NCBI GenBank assembly: GCA_914767715.1
Contig: OU612070.1
Span: forward strand, 8,141,501-8,201,500
Origin: Membranipora membranacea
Lineage: Eukaryota; Bryozoa; Gymnolaemata; Cheilostomatida; Membraniporidae
Direction of reading: 5' to 3'
DNA length: 60,000 nt
How positions within the stretch are numbered: the stretch's first letter is position 1; the number at the start of each line of letters is the position of its first letter. Below are positions 37,082 through 48,436 of this stretch, piece by piece. The position numbers and the translations under genes were made by a program. The notes under the pieces were generated by a model that searched no databases, was not told where the DNA came from, and was given only the letters and a program-made list of their open reading frames with translations.

Positions 37082-37890
37082 GCCACTCTAGACATGCTAC
37101 TTTTGGTTCTGGACACTTGGAGAAACAGGAGCCATTATGTTCTGCGGTCTTGTGGATACGAAAAAAAAAATGTCGTGGTATATACGCTACTTGTTTCTGT
37201 TTGTTTTGTGTAGCTACAGCTGCTCCGGTTATAAGAAATCCCCCTCTTTACCCAGCTGCTGTTATAGTACCGATCCTTGTCTTACTGGTCATTGCTGTAG
37301 CTTTACTGGGTGTTTTCATCTACAGACGCAGGAATTCAGACAGGTGACTAGGAGTTTTACTCAGATCATCCGGTTTTGTTTTTCGTGGGATAAAAACCAA
37401 ATGTGACCTGAAAAACAGCAGGCCCAAGCCTCAAGCCGTACATCATCATTCTTTTTTTTTTAATATCAATATGCAAATTTCAGGTCCTCAATTAAATTTG
37501 TACGATACAATTTGTGTATTAGTACAATGTAATAACTCAAAAGGCTGTTTGACATCAGCTGTTTTGCATCCTAATTAGATTTTTGTTGTTTGTGTGGTTG
37601 CTTCAGAAGAAGTGGAAACTCAATAAAAGACGAGCTTGACAACTCCCAAGAAACAGGAAATTCGAATCTTGCACTGGAACCAGGGAACTTGGAACAAAAC
37701 TCTCAGCTGGAACCAGGTAATAATTCAATTTGTCTGATAAACATTTGAAACTGAACATATAAGGGTCAAGAAATAATATATATATTGTTATATATTATAA
37801 TTTTGTTACTAAAATCACGAAAGAAAAGATATCAGTCTAAGGTAAATGTTACACCCTTTTCACCCTTGCTATTAACGATTGCTCTTTATA

Positions 37891-39317
37891 GATGGCCTTA
37901 CATATGCGACATTGTAACTGACATGTTCAATAGAGCATTAATAGAGGGTGTATTTCCTTCACAGTGGAAAACCGCAAGAGTAATTCCTATTCATAAGGGT
38001 GGAGATATCAAAGATCCATCTAATTATCGCCCTATATCAATACTTCCTGTGCTATCTAAGATTTTTGAGAAACATGTGAATTCCCAAATTCAAAAATATC
38101 TCACCACAAACAAACTTCTTCACAAATTACAATGCGGATTTAGAGAAGGTTATTCCTGTGTTGATTCCCTACACAAACTCATTTCTGACTGTTTGTCAGC
38201 CAGATCAGATGGTCACTTTGTTGCTATGATGTTTTTGGATTTCAAAAAAGCTTTTGACTGCGTCAACCATAAAATTCTTCTGAAAAAATTGACAATGTAT
38301 GGTATAACGGGCAAACTGCACTCTCTCATAAAATCTTTCCTAACAGATAGGACACAATTTGTAGCTATACAACAAGGTGCAAAAAGTTCAAAAATTCTTC
38401 CAATAGACATTGGTGTCCCCCAAGGCTCAATTCTGGCACCAAGTTTATTCCTCATATACGTCAATGATCTTTTATCCTACACATTACATTCCAAGGCATT
38501 TGCCTACGCTGATGATACAGTTTTCGTATCAAAATCTGACAACTTTGATACACTTAATGATTTATGTGATACTGATCTACACTTGATAGAAAGTTGGTGT
38601 AGGAATAATAGGATGTTGATAAACATAAAAAAATCTCACTATATGCTTATACAACCCTCTCATAGAGCCACATCTCTAGATTTAGATCTAAAAATTAACC
38701 ATAAAAAACTAAACCGAAATGCCAATACCAAACTCCTTGGTTTTACTTTGAATGACTCATTGACATGGGACGATCATGTAGACCAGATTTGCATCAAAAT
38801 AAACAAAAGTTTGGCATTATTCCAGAAATGCAGGGCATTCCTAGATAGTAAATCATCTCGTAACTTTTATTTCCAGTATGTCTTTTGTCATATGATATAT
38901 GGCATCCGCATATATGGCAACCTATCACCACAATATATTCTTGAAAGAATATATTTGCTCCAAAAGAGGGCTTTCCGCCTAATAGCAAATGTCAGCCACA
39001 TACCATATCATCTAATACATACAAGAGATTTACATACATCTCTTGGTCTGATTCCTTTTCCTCTCCTTGCTGGTCATTTCACCTGTATTTTTGGTTTCCA
39101 AATTTTGCATTTGATTGCACCTGACTTTCTTTTGGAAGGCTTTATTCCAGCTAGCTCTAAAACCTTTTTTAGAGACAGATACCTATTGCATTATCACACT
39201 GATCAATTAAGACAAAAAATCACTACAACTTTTAACTCTTTACCAATTCAGATACGCTCAGCAACCAAACTCACTCATTTTAAACAACAACTATCACAGC
39301 ACTTTATATCCTATTAA
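37891..39317 (+). CDS. Non-LTR retrotransposon reverse transcriptase, N-terminally truncated
   Basis: An uninterrupted frame of about 475 codons from the insertion point to TAA. Motifs in order: FPSQWKTARVIPIHKGGD, NYRPISILPVLSKIFEK, LDFKKAFDCVNH, GVPQGSILAP, and the catalytic FAYADDTVF with both aspartates, followed by KLLGFTLNDSLTW. No endonuclease is present because of the 5' truncation. The open frame runs upstream to 37785, but that part is copy C intron sequence, not element. The lack of any stop suggests a recent insertion. It resembles CR1/L2-group elements; the exact clade is uncertain. Confidence 0.88.
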
Positions 39318-39432
39318 TTCTTGTTACTTGAGTATTTTTTCTCTCCGCTTAAGTTTTTTTCTTTTTTGTTCTGTCACTGCATGAAAAACATTCCTAAAGA
39401 TGATGTAGAATGACAATAAAAGTATATATATA
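37891..39432 (+). mobile_element. 5'-truncated LINE in an intron of copy C
   Basis: Copy A is uninterrupted here (CTCTTTATA|GAAATTTTG, around 14090), so the inserted stretch is exact to a few bases. It begins inside the reverse transcriptase and ends in a short untranslated region closing AATGACAATAAAAGTATATA. TATA at both edges allows a short target duplication. 5' truncation is the usual outcome of target-primed reverse transcription. Confidence 0.88.
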
Positions 39433-39545
39433 GAAATTTTGTTTTTGAGAGAGGACTACAAAACATCACCACTTACATTGTTAACATAATAGCTAACTAA
39501 CTTTTGTCGGGTTTTTTGATTCGATATGGCTGTTGGCTGGGTTAT

Positions 39546-39690
39546 AATTGAATGAAATAAAATAAAATGAAACAAAATGATAGAAATTGAATAAATAAAT
39601 TGAATTAAACTAAAACAATTAATTAAATTAAATCAAATTAAATAAATTTTTATTTAATAAAATAAAATAAAATATATTTTAACATATGAA
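39546..39690. repeat. AT-rich low-complexity tract (copy C)
   Basis: Counterpart of 14243-14400 in copy A, differing in the number and order of AAATAAAAT-like units. Confidence 0.8.
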
Positions 39691-39751
39691 ATAATACAAA
39701 GTGGCCTGTTTCACAACATAGCATAGCAGTTCCACCTAGATGGTTGTTTAA

Positions 39752-39852
39752 GTGCTCAATCCCTACACGGGTTGCTAGTAATGGTATCCCATTATCCTAA
39801 GGAGGTTGATAATAGAATGTCACTACCAACAACTCGGGCAGGGTTTGAGCAC
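39752..39852. repeat. Intronic hairpin, copy C version
   Basis: Counterpart of 14452-14552, with several stem mismatches not compensated on the other side, so the stem is decaying here. Confidence 0.75.
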
Positions 39853-40927
39853 AAAGACTACTATGACGGTGGTCTGTGAAATCTTGTTCTCATATACAAC
39901 TTACTTTTTTACAGCGGTCACAGAAACCATTTCATCGAATCAATTTGCTCCAAAAATAACCAATCAAGATGTAGTTACGCATAGAACTTCCACAACTTCT
40001 ATTGCTGAAAGCAGAATGTCTTCAGGTCGTGATAGTACTACAGAATTGTATGGCAATGTGGGTAGACCGGAATCATGTGTAAGGATAGTCGACATACACA
40101 GATACATACGGCAAGAAAAGACTGAGAACCCAACTCAACCTTTCCAGAGAGAGCTTGCAGTAAGTTCCTAGTGAAGTATGCAGGGTTATATACGCGCATA
40201 CATGCCCATCAATCTCTTTTGCACTTATCCTAATTCTCTTATTTGTTCACAAAAGATTTAAGTAGCTCCACAACATTTGAGCAAGGAGTTACTCCTGGAT
40301 TTGAGTGTCATACAAGTCTGTTAGCAGGGAATATGAGTTCGCTATTAGGTGACAGCCTGTACATGTTTGACTGAGAAGTCAGGTGTTTCTCACCATGTGT
40401 TTAAATTTTATGAGATGACTTCCTTTTTCCTTTTGAGTAAGTTCATAACTAGTCTAAATCAATTAACAAATTCTTGGAAAATGAAGCCATAATATGGGGA
40501 TGCGTCATCAATTCATTCGATTAGTGTTTTGTTAGAAAACTATTTCCCTGCTCTTTCTTCAGAAACGTGACTGCTTTTGTCCAATAAAAATGATGTCCTG
40601 ATACGATTACAGAAAAAAACAAAGCAATATGTAGCCTGGCAGCTAGTTCTGCAGTGGTTATGCAATCTCTTTACACTGAAAATGTTCATATGGCTCTTTT
40701 TTGAAAAACTATGTATATTTTTAGAAATTGTTCCCCCTACGCAACTATGAGGTATCTACTTTTAATTACTGATTTTGCTCACGACACTGTAAAAATGGTA
40801 GATAACTTCATTTATTGACATTTACAGTTCTCTTGGGTATAAAGCAGTGGTAGCTTTCTGAGCTGGTACAGCCAGGGAGGGTTGGAGGTACAGCACTAGG
40901 AATAAATACCTCAGTAAATTTGGCGCC

Positions 40928-40942
40928 GAAAAATGGCGGCCG
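40928..40942 (+). promoter_or_regulatory. YY1-like site near the LINE 5' end
   Basis: AAAATGGCGGCC lies about 15 bp from the element's 5' end. This matches the known YY1 core (ATGGCGGC). Human L1 also carries a YY1 site at its 5' end, where it helps set the start of transcription. Function here is inference. Confidence 0.4.
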
Positions 40943-41002
40943 TGTTTTAGCTGAGCTCTGTAAATATTACTCTATTTCACCAGTTTTAACTATATCTGAC
41001 TA

Positions 41003-43795
41003 GTGAAACCTGTCAAGATTGACAGGGAAACTCTCCTATCACTCAACAGCAGTACTAAAGTCACCCAGAAAGACTATTGGAACACTAGTTACAAGGAGTT
41101 AGTAAAGAGCAAGTGCCCTGAGCTGCTACGCAGTAAGAAAAGAGGGAAAAGAGCTGGTGCAAGAAACAAGCTAAGAACACTCAAACTCAATGGTAAAATC
41201 AAGACCAGCCTGCCTTCTATACTTCTAGCCAACACCAACAGGCTATACAACAAGTTAGATGAGTTACAGGCCACACTTACCACCAATCTTGTTCAGAATT
41301 GTTGTCTCATAGCCATCACTGAGTCATGGCTTACAAGCAACTTCTCAGACAATCAGATAGCCTTAGCAAACTACAGTGTATTTAGAGCTGACAGAGAGGG
41401 GATTACAAGCAACAAAAACAAAGGAGGTGGATTAACTCTATATGTTAATAAAGACTACTGTTCAGGTGTCAAGGTCATATCCCGGCACTGCTCGCCATAT
41501 TTAGAAACCATGGCAATCTCCTTGAGACCATATTGGACTCCTCGTGAAATCTCCACTATAACGGTGCTACTCATCTATGCAACTGTGTTTGAAACCACGC
41601 CCATCTCAGTTGCCACAGCAACCAGGGATGCCATCCACAAACAAATAGATGAACTAGAGACAGTCTATCCTGACTCAACACTGATAGCACTAGGTGACCT
41701 CAATCATGTGGACATTAAATTGCCCAACTACACACAGCAGATCAACTGTACAACACGCGGCAGTAACACTCTGGATAAGTGCTATTTAAAACGTAAGAAT
41801 GCCTACAAATGCCACAAAATAGCTAAGCTGGGTAATTCAGACCATCATCCTATATTTTTGTTGCCTAAATCTACAACCTCAAAGTCTTCTAACCCTACTA
41901 TCAAAGTTAGAGACTGGAGCTCTGATAATACAGACAAGCTAATCTGTGCCCTAGAGACAACAGATTGGGAGTGCCTTACATATGATCAGCCGGATGCCAG
42001 TAAACAGGCTGAGATTATTTCCGACTACATCAGCTTCACCTACAATGACTGTGTCCCCGTGACAGAGAAGGTAGTTAAGCCTGACAAATCATGGATGAAT
42101 GGTAAAATCAGCAAACTGCTAGCAGACAGGCACCTCGCTCTATCCCAGCATCAACCAAACAAGCTTAAATCCATCAAAGCTGAACTACAATGCGAGATAA
42201 GACGTGCTAAACGAAGGTATGCAAGTAAAGTTGAACAATCATTAAAATCTGATAACTCTCGGCAATCATGGGATCAGCCCAAGTCAATACTTCAACTGAA
42301 AAAACCCAACTCTCAATGTCATCTACCACCCGAGATATTGAATAAACATTACACCAGGTTTGAGAAAGTTATACCTCCACCCAACCTCCCTCAAACTACA
42401 CCAGACACTCCATCAGTCTCCAGTGACAAAGTGCTAAAAAGCTTGAGATCGGTCAATATACGTAAAAGTACTGGGCCTGACAACATCCCGAAAAAGCTGT
42501 TGAAAACTGCAGCGTACAGCCTCTCAGAGCCTCTATGCGATCTGTTTAACAACTGCATTTCTCAGGGAGTCTTCCCCAATGTATGGAAGTTGTCTACCAT
42601 CATCCCTATTCCGAAGAATGCAGGGGCGAGCGAGCCAAAAGAGTTCCGTCCGATCGCACTCACCCCTACAATATCTAAGGTATTTGAAAAGCTTCTGCTA
42701 CAGTTTCTCAAACCATGTCTCACCGATAATACTCAGTTTGCATATCAGCAGCACCGCTCCACTGAAGATGCACTAGCATCCCTACTAGACATAGTCACAG
42801 AACATCTTGACAATAATGCTAAGAATCATGCGAGATGTCTATTTATAGACTTCTCAAGTGCATTCAATACTATCAGCCCTACCACACTCTGCAACCAGCT
42901 GCAAGAAACTAGTCTGAATCCCGCAATACTCAACCTTGTATATGACTTTATGACAAACCGCTCTCAGAAGGTTCTCACTGAACAGGGCCTCTCATCCGCA
43001 CTAGCTACCTCTGTCGGAACTCCACAAGGTTGTGTTATCAGTCCCCTTCTTTTTTCAATATATGTACAGCATATGCCTAAGCCTAGCTCTGGTAACTTTC
43101 ATCTGATTAAATATGCTGACCACACAGTATTGATTGAGCTTTTGTCGAGAAGTGATGTTTCATGTATGGGTAATGCTGCCCAAGATTTGGCTGGTTGGTG
43201 TCATGATAATGAGCTATTTTTGAATGTGTCAAAGACAAAGGAGCTTGTATTGTGCAATCTTAGAGACAATCCTGTACATGATAGCTTAGTTATCAATGGT
43301 AATAATGTAGAGCAGGTTGACAGTTTTAAATACTTAGGCACTATTATTGACAAAAAGCTTAAGTTCCAAGAATATTCCATCGAAGTCATCAAGAAAGCCC
43401 GCAAGAGACTTTACATCATGAAGAAGCTGTATTCAATGCATATAGCTGTGCCTCTTAGAATGCAATGCTATACTACTTTTATTGAATGTATATTTTTGTA
43501 CCACCTTAGCACTCTATATGGCCACTTATCCTCGTCATCTAGGAAATCGCTCAATAAAGTTATAAGCCTCGCAGGCTATCTAGGTAGCTGCAAGTTTGAC
43601 ACCATCGAGGCAATATACGAAAGAGTGATGAGAACAAGATGCCTCAGACTCGTAGCTACTGACCACGCTGACCCAGTATTTACAGTCGATAAACTTCCGT
43701 CTGGTCGATACAGAGCAATCAAAACGAGGGTAAACATACGAACTGACTGTTTCCGATCCCTCTGTGTGCGGAAGTTAAATAGTATACTTTTTTAG
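41003..43795 (+). CDS. LINE ORF2-like polyprotein: apurinic endonuclease plus reverse transcriptase
   Basis: 930 codons without a stop. The N-terminus is basic (KKRGKRAGARNKLR). Endonuclease motifs are ITESWL, GGGLTLYVN, GDLNHVDIKLP and GNSDHHPI. Reverse transcriptase motifs are KSTGPDNIPKKLL, VFPNVWKLSTIIPIPKN, FRPIALTPTISKVFEKLL, FIDFSSAFNTI and GTPQGCVISPLLFSIY, then IKYADHTVL where the second catalytic aspartate of YADD is His. The C-terminal part has KYLGTIIDKKLKF and ends LPSGRYRAIKTRVN and RKLNSILF. The frame opens after a TGA at 40997 with no ATG before the endonuclease, so the true start is lost or lies in another frame. With YADH the enzyme is expected to be inactive. Confidence 0.88.
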   Translation: MKPVKIDRETLLSLNSSTKVTQKDYWNTSYKELVKSKCPELLRSKKRGKRAGARNKLRTLKLNGKIKTSLPSILLANTNRLYNKLDELQATLTTNLVQNCCLIAITESWLTSNFSDNQIALANYSVFRADREGITSNKNKGGGLTLYVNKDYCSGVKVISRHCSPYLETMAISLRPYWTPREISTITVLLIYATVFETTPISVATATRDAIHKQIDELETVYPDSTLIALGDLNHVDIKLPNYTQQINCTTRGSNTLDKCYLKRKNAYKCHKIAKLGNSDHHPIFLLPKSTTSKSSNPTIKVRDWSSDNTDKLICALETTDWECLTYDQPDASKQAEIISDYISFTYNDCVPVTEKVVKPDKSWMNGKISKLLADRHLALSQHQPNKLKSIKAELQCEIRRAKRRYASKVEQSLKSDNSRQSWDQPKSILQLKKPNSQCHLPPEILNKHYTRFEKVIPPPNLPQTTPDTPSVSSDKVLKSLRSVNIRKSTGPDNIPKKLLKTAAYSLSEPLCDLFNNCISQGVFPNVWKLSTIIPIPKNAGASEPKEFRPIALTPTISKVFEKLLLQFLKPCLTDNTQFAYQQHRSTEDALASLLDIVTEHLDNNAKNHARCLFIDFSSAFNTISPTTLCNQLQETSLNPAILNLVYDFMTNRSQKVLTEQGLSSALATSVGTPQGCVISPLLFSIYVQHMPKPSSGNFHLIKYADHTVLIELLSRSDVSCMGNAAQDLAGWCHDNELFLNVSKTKELVLCNLRDNPVHDSLVINGNNVEQVDSFKYLGTIIDKKLKFQEYSIEVIKKARKRLYIMKKLYSMHIAVPLRMQCYTTFIECIFLYHLSTLYGHLSSSSRKSLNKVISLAGYLGSCKFDTIEAIYERVMRTRCLRLVATDHADPVFTVDKLPSGRYRAIKTRVNIRTDCFRSLCVRKLNSILF

Positions 43796-45635
43796 CCAAC
43801 TAGTGATAATTCTTACTGTTTATTTATTTTTTTTTCAATTTTTACAACCAACCAGACCAAAACTTTTTAATGTTTACACCATAACTTTTATTGCTCAGCG
43901 AAAACAAAATATTTCTCAAACATGAGACTGTAATAAACGATGAATGAATGAATGAATGAGATGAGAAGGGGAGAGAATTTCTAACACTATACATTATTTT
44001 TACGCAAAAGTGCTTTAAATTCTTTCAGTGTAAATATAGCTAGCTAACTAGCTGCCCGACTATAATTATTATTTTGACCTTTCTGTAGTCTTTAATATAC
44101 TGCGTTTTATTTCAGGACGCTATCAAAGTGTGAATTACCTAAAGAAAGTGAAGTTACTGCAGAAAACAAGCCTCAAAACAGATTCCGTAATATTATACCA
44201 TGTGAGTTCAATTCATGATTTAATTTAACGAGGGAGGATGGCAAACCCTCTCTTATTTATCTCAGCACGGCCATTTTATGCAGTTTAATGAACATACTCC
44301 TAAAGAAATCAGTTACTTGCTTCTTTATGGCAAGGAGGCACTTGCAAATCAAATGCTGTTCGGTTGATTTACTTAACGATGACGTGAGAATTTGCATTTT
44401 ATAATTCTATTTGACGATGATATTTTAATGGAGGCTTGCTATTAAGGTCCTTTATCCAATGTTTTCCAAAATTTTCGATTTTCTGTGACCGTTCTCACAT
44501 ATTCAAAATGATCACGATGGAATCAAGGCTAGTCATGAATATGCTTTCACGGTAGATATAACCCAAAGATTGTTTCACCTAATGGCTGTACCATATACAC
44601 CCGGTCGGAACCCGTTGAAGTCTGGTAATGTTTTGCCCGAACTAAATAATTTACCTGCTCTTTGGTTGTAGATGATAAAAACCGAGTTATCTTGTCCACT
44701 GTTGATCAAGGGTACACTTCAGATTATATAAACGCAAGCTACATAGAGGTATGTCTAAAAGCATGGATGACATAGAAATTCAATTCCTCAAAGGCCTTCA
44801 ACTAGCTGAGCCTCAACAAAGTGATTATCTTAGTGAGGGTATTATAACTGAAGCTCCCAAAACAAGCTAAGTGTAATGAGAATTGTAACTTTCAATGCTA
44901 GACAATTTTGAAAGCAAATCAGCTCAGCAGAGGTTGCATTAATTGAATCGAGTTGTAGTGAGCTTGCAGGCAGATTGAGTCATTGAAAAACCAGAGATTT
45001 AGATCAGGATTGTAATTTAACCAACTCAACTGAATCCCATTACAACAATGACAGTTCATCATTTATTCTAGAACTTGAATGGAGAGGTGAAGTTTGTCGC
45101 ATCCCAAGGTGAGTATATAATTATACTGATGATATAGTGCTAGCCAATCAAGGATGACAGGGGAGATTTTGTTCTTGGTTAACTCACGATGATGATGATA
45201 TGTAATTTGATTTTGAATGCTATGCCAAGTCCCCATCAGCACCATCAGATTTTTATCAAATTTGTTGCCATGTTAGTTGATTTCTTTTAACTTATGGGGT
45301 CAGTGAAATATATTATATGGGTTACGGAAACATACCTGGCCCTGAACAAGCATGGCTGATTGAATGCATTATCCTCTTTAATTGGTCCACACGTTCAATA
45401 ATGTACAGCGGACCACTTATAAAACTTTTGTCAAGCGGCTTACCTGAGTTTTTGAAGGTTTTACTGAGACTCAAATCGATGCATAACGTAAAAGCTGCCA
45501 GGTTCTAACCTAGATCCAAATATTGAGACAACTAAGAATTCTATTCAAAGTTATATACTGATAGAATATCTCCACTTATAGTCACTTATTACCATAGATT
45601 CCTTTATCATAACTAGATGCATCGGGTTGGCGATT

Positions 45636-45690
45636 ATTGCATTATTGCATCATTGTATTGATTATTGCATTATCACATTATTGCATTACT
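45636..45690. repeat. ATTGCATTATTGCAT-like short repeat
   Basis: Irregular repeats of ATTATTGCATT in the intron before the D1 WFD exon. Confidence 0.7.
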
Positions 45691-45773
45691 AGATCAAGGA
45701 GTTAGAGAAATCCTTGACTAGATCAGCCAATAAGCTGATTATTTTTAATGCATAGAAGTGGCTATTTTTGTAG

Positions 45774-46361
45774 GTTTCACGAGTCATGACACAATATCAC
45801 TATACGGAATGGTTTGATAAGAATGTTCCTACAGCTGCTGGTCTGCTTAGCTTTAGATCCCGAGTCAAACAGACCACAACCTCAACAATCGCCCCAACCA
45901 TTATACACTGCAGGTAAAGATCATCTGAACACAAATAAATTATTCATAGTTATTTTGTCATGGCAGTGTTTATAAGGGGGACACGCAAAACACAAAAGTA
46001 ACGATGCCCAAAAAGTTGAAAACACAGCTGTAAACCCATACCGACAAAAAATTGTCTTATTATTCTCATTTATATTGTATAGCGAGTAATTATTTGAATA
46101 GTGACAGTTTATTTGTCATACTAGTAGCTTGGAGTCAACTTGAAATTATTTCGTAAATCTATACTGTACGTCTATCCCGCTCCATTTGTCATATTTTTTT
46201 TACACAGTGCTGGGGTTGGTAGGACAGGTACATATATAGCTCTAGATATGCTGATGGAGGCATCAAACAGACGCTCTATATCTGAGACAGATGAAGATGT
46301 GGATGTATTCAGATGTGTAGATAATCTCAGAAAACAGAGAATAGCTATGGTACAAACGCAT
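45774..46361 (+). other. D1 catalytic exons of copy C (WPD-type loop and P-loop)
   Basis: Exon 45774-45913 encodes QYHYTEWFDKNVP, the WPD loop with Phe for Pro but the general-acid Asp kept, and ends IIHC plus two bases. Exon 46208-46361 completes S-AGVGRTGTY and ends RIAMVQTH. The nucleophile Cys, the P-loop Arg and the following Thr are canonical, so these exons taken alone look catalytically competent. Confidence 0.9.
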
Positions 46362-46447
46362 GTAAGTGTTTACACATGATTGCAATCACAACCTACCTCA
46401 AGAGCGGGTTTTACATGCCTTCACACATTGAGAAGAGCCTCTCCATT

Positions 46448-46664
46448 CTGCCCACTGCTGGTAAAAGACGTTATCTCATATTTTGATGATTTCAACTCAA
46501 TTAATCTAATCGCTCATTTAAATGAGAAGTAATTATGATGATGTGACATAATGAGATAATGAAAACTAGTTTATAAGTGTTTACTCTCAAAGAATTTTAA
46601 TCTTAAGTTGGATACCTCTGAATTATTAAAATATGAGATAACGCTTTTCACCAGCAGTGGGCAG
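46448..46664. mobile_element. MITE, 217 bp, in an intron of copy C
   Basis: Left end CTGCCCACTGCTGGTAAAAG and right end (reversed) CTGCCCACTGCTGGTGAAAA continue as matching inverted repeats through GTTATCTCATATTTT, about 37 bp. CATT flanks both sides (46444-46447 and 46665-46668), a probable 4 bp target duplication. No coding capacity, so it would be mobilised by a transposase elsewhere. Confidence 0.82.
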
Positions 46665-48436
46665 CATTATACTTCTATATCATGAGACTTTTCTTTCTTT
46701 ACATTGTTCAAACACATCATAAAATTCATATCATGGAAGTTTATTTTGAGAGGGGAAGTTCTTTGAGGAAACGGCAAAATCAATATATTGCTTATAAAAA
46801 GGTTAAAGGGGAAGCGAGATTTCCCTATATTGAATGCCACTTGCATTTTCTACAACACATCAAAACATTCCAGAACAGTTCATCATTTGTGAGTAACACA
46901 ATTTGAGTAAAATATTTTGACGAAGAATAGGACGGCGACATTTTGGCAAATACCGATTCACCCCAGCTATGACTGCAAAACTCTCAGTGATTGTTAGTCA
47001 TGTTAGATGATCGGCCTTCAGACAGGATAAGCGTTAGTCTCTAAATCATTGAAAATAAATCTTTGGTCTCAAACGAGACTTTACTAAAGGAAAATCCGGC
47101 CATAAAATCTCAGGCAAAAGAAATTATTTTTGATTTCCCCCATAACTTTGCGCTATGTCACAGTGTCGTTGATAAGTTTTCATTAATTTTCAACGTTTCA
47201 TCAAATTCTGTCACCTACGAATTGTGCCAGTCAAAACCAATGTCGCACTGAAAAATGTCTATTTTCAATATTTTGAGCTCCACTGTCACTTGATCAGAGG
47301 TAAAGCAATGAAAGGAAGGTAAATGACCTTTGCACCTCAATATGTATGTTGTTGGTAAGCCAATCAGGATAACATTCAAGATTTTTACCATAAATTTATA
47401 GATACTTGTCTTGCTTTATAACAGACTCACTGATCAGGAGGGGACCTCCAAATCAAGGCGGGCCAACTCCAAAATATACAACAATTTCAAACTAAAATAT
47501 CCATCTTTGCAAAATGTTAATATGTTTCCATAGTATTTTATTTATCTTCTTTCAGGCTCAGTACGCATTTCTATATGAAGTTCTATCAGAGGCTTTGACT
47601 TGTGGGAATACTTCAATCGACATGGCTAATTTCTCAACTAGGTTAAGACAGTTGCGCGATCAGGTATACTATTTAAGTGCACGGACATTCTTTATCTACA
47701 CACAGTGTACTTGCAAAGGTGTAAATTGAAGTTTTGCAGAGTGAATACTAACCCTTATAACATCCAGTCTGTGGTGATTACGATGTAGTTCATCAGTGAT
47801 CTACATGCCCAATAAAAATCTCAAAAGTCAGTATACGATCACCCTGATAAAAGACATTTAACAATTCATCACTGTTACTTGCAGGACTCACAAAGTTCTC
47901 ATACTGAACTACAAGTCCAGTATGATAATCTGATGAAGACTACAGAACTGAGAACACATCAATACTCCACACAAGCTGAACTGGAGGAGAATAAACATAA
48001 GAATAGAGATCAGGCTGTTGTACCTGGTATGTCATGTTTATCTTTAGCTGGTTATGTGTTACCTAGTATTCATCAAGCCTTTATTTACAGACACCATCAT
48101 AAATTCTACTGCCGATCATCATCATAGGAGTCTATAAGCATCATTTTCAAAATTCAACTTCATGATTGGAGGGGAGAGGGGGCTAGCTCCATCAAAACCC
48201 ATCACATCTTCCCAGGAAACAATTGTCCTATTTCAATACAGTAAATTGTCTTGTAGATCTGAATCAATTATATGAAATACACAACATTTCTAGGGATTCT
48301 GCATGGGTCCCATAAGAATGCGTACTGAAATTTCAATCCACCCAAACAGCTCTGAGCTCTCCTCTCTGTAACATCATGGTATCCGCCCCTGTATTACTGC
48401 CAGTAATAAATATGTGCTTCATATTTATATTTAAAG

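Larger units (their letters stand above)
40914..43960 (+). mobile_element. Near full-length L2/CR1-like LINE in an intron of copy C
   Basis: Copy A reads AATACCTCAAAGATGAGAAGG at about 15647. In copy C that is split after CCTCA (40913) and resumes at ATGAGAAGG (43961). The insert begins with ~90 bp of untranslated sequence rich in CpG (GGCGCCGAAAAATGGCGGCC), carries one long frame with endonuclease and reverse transcriptase, and ends in the tetramer run TGAATGAATGAATGAATGAG. Tetramer 3' tails of this kind are known from L2-type elements. The retained 5' end is unusual, since most LINE copies are truncated. Confidence 0.88.

Noticed and set aside
37785-37890. N-terminal 35 codons of the reverse transcriptase frame
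   Set aside because: This is intron sequence shared with copy A; the element begins at 37891.
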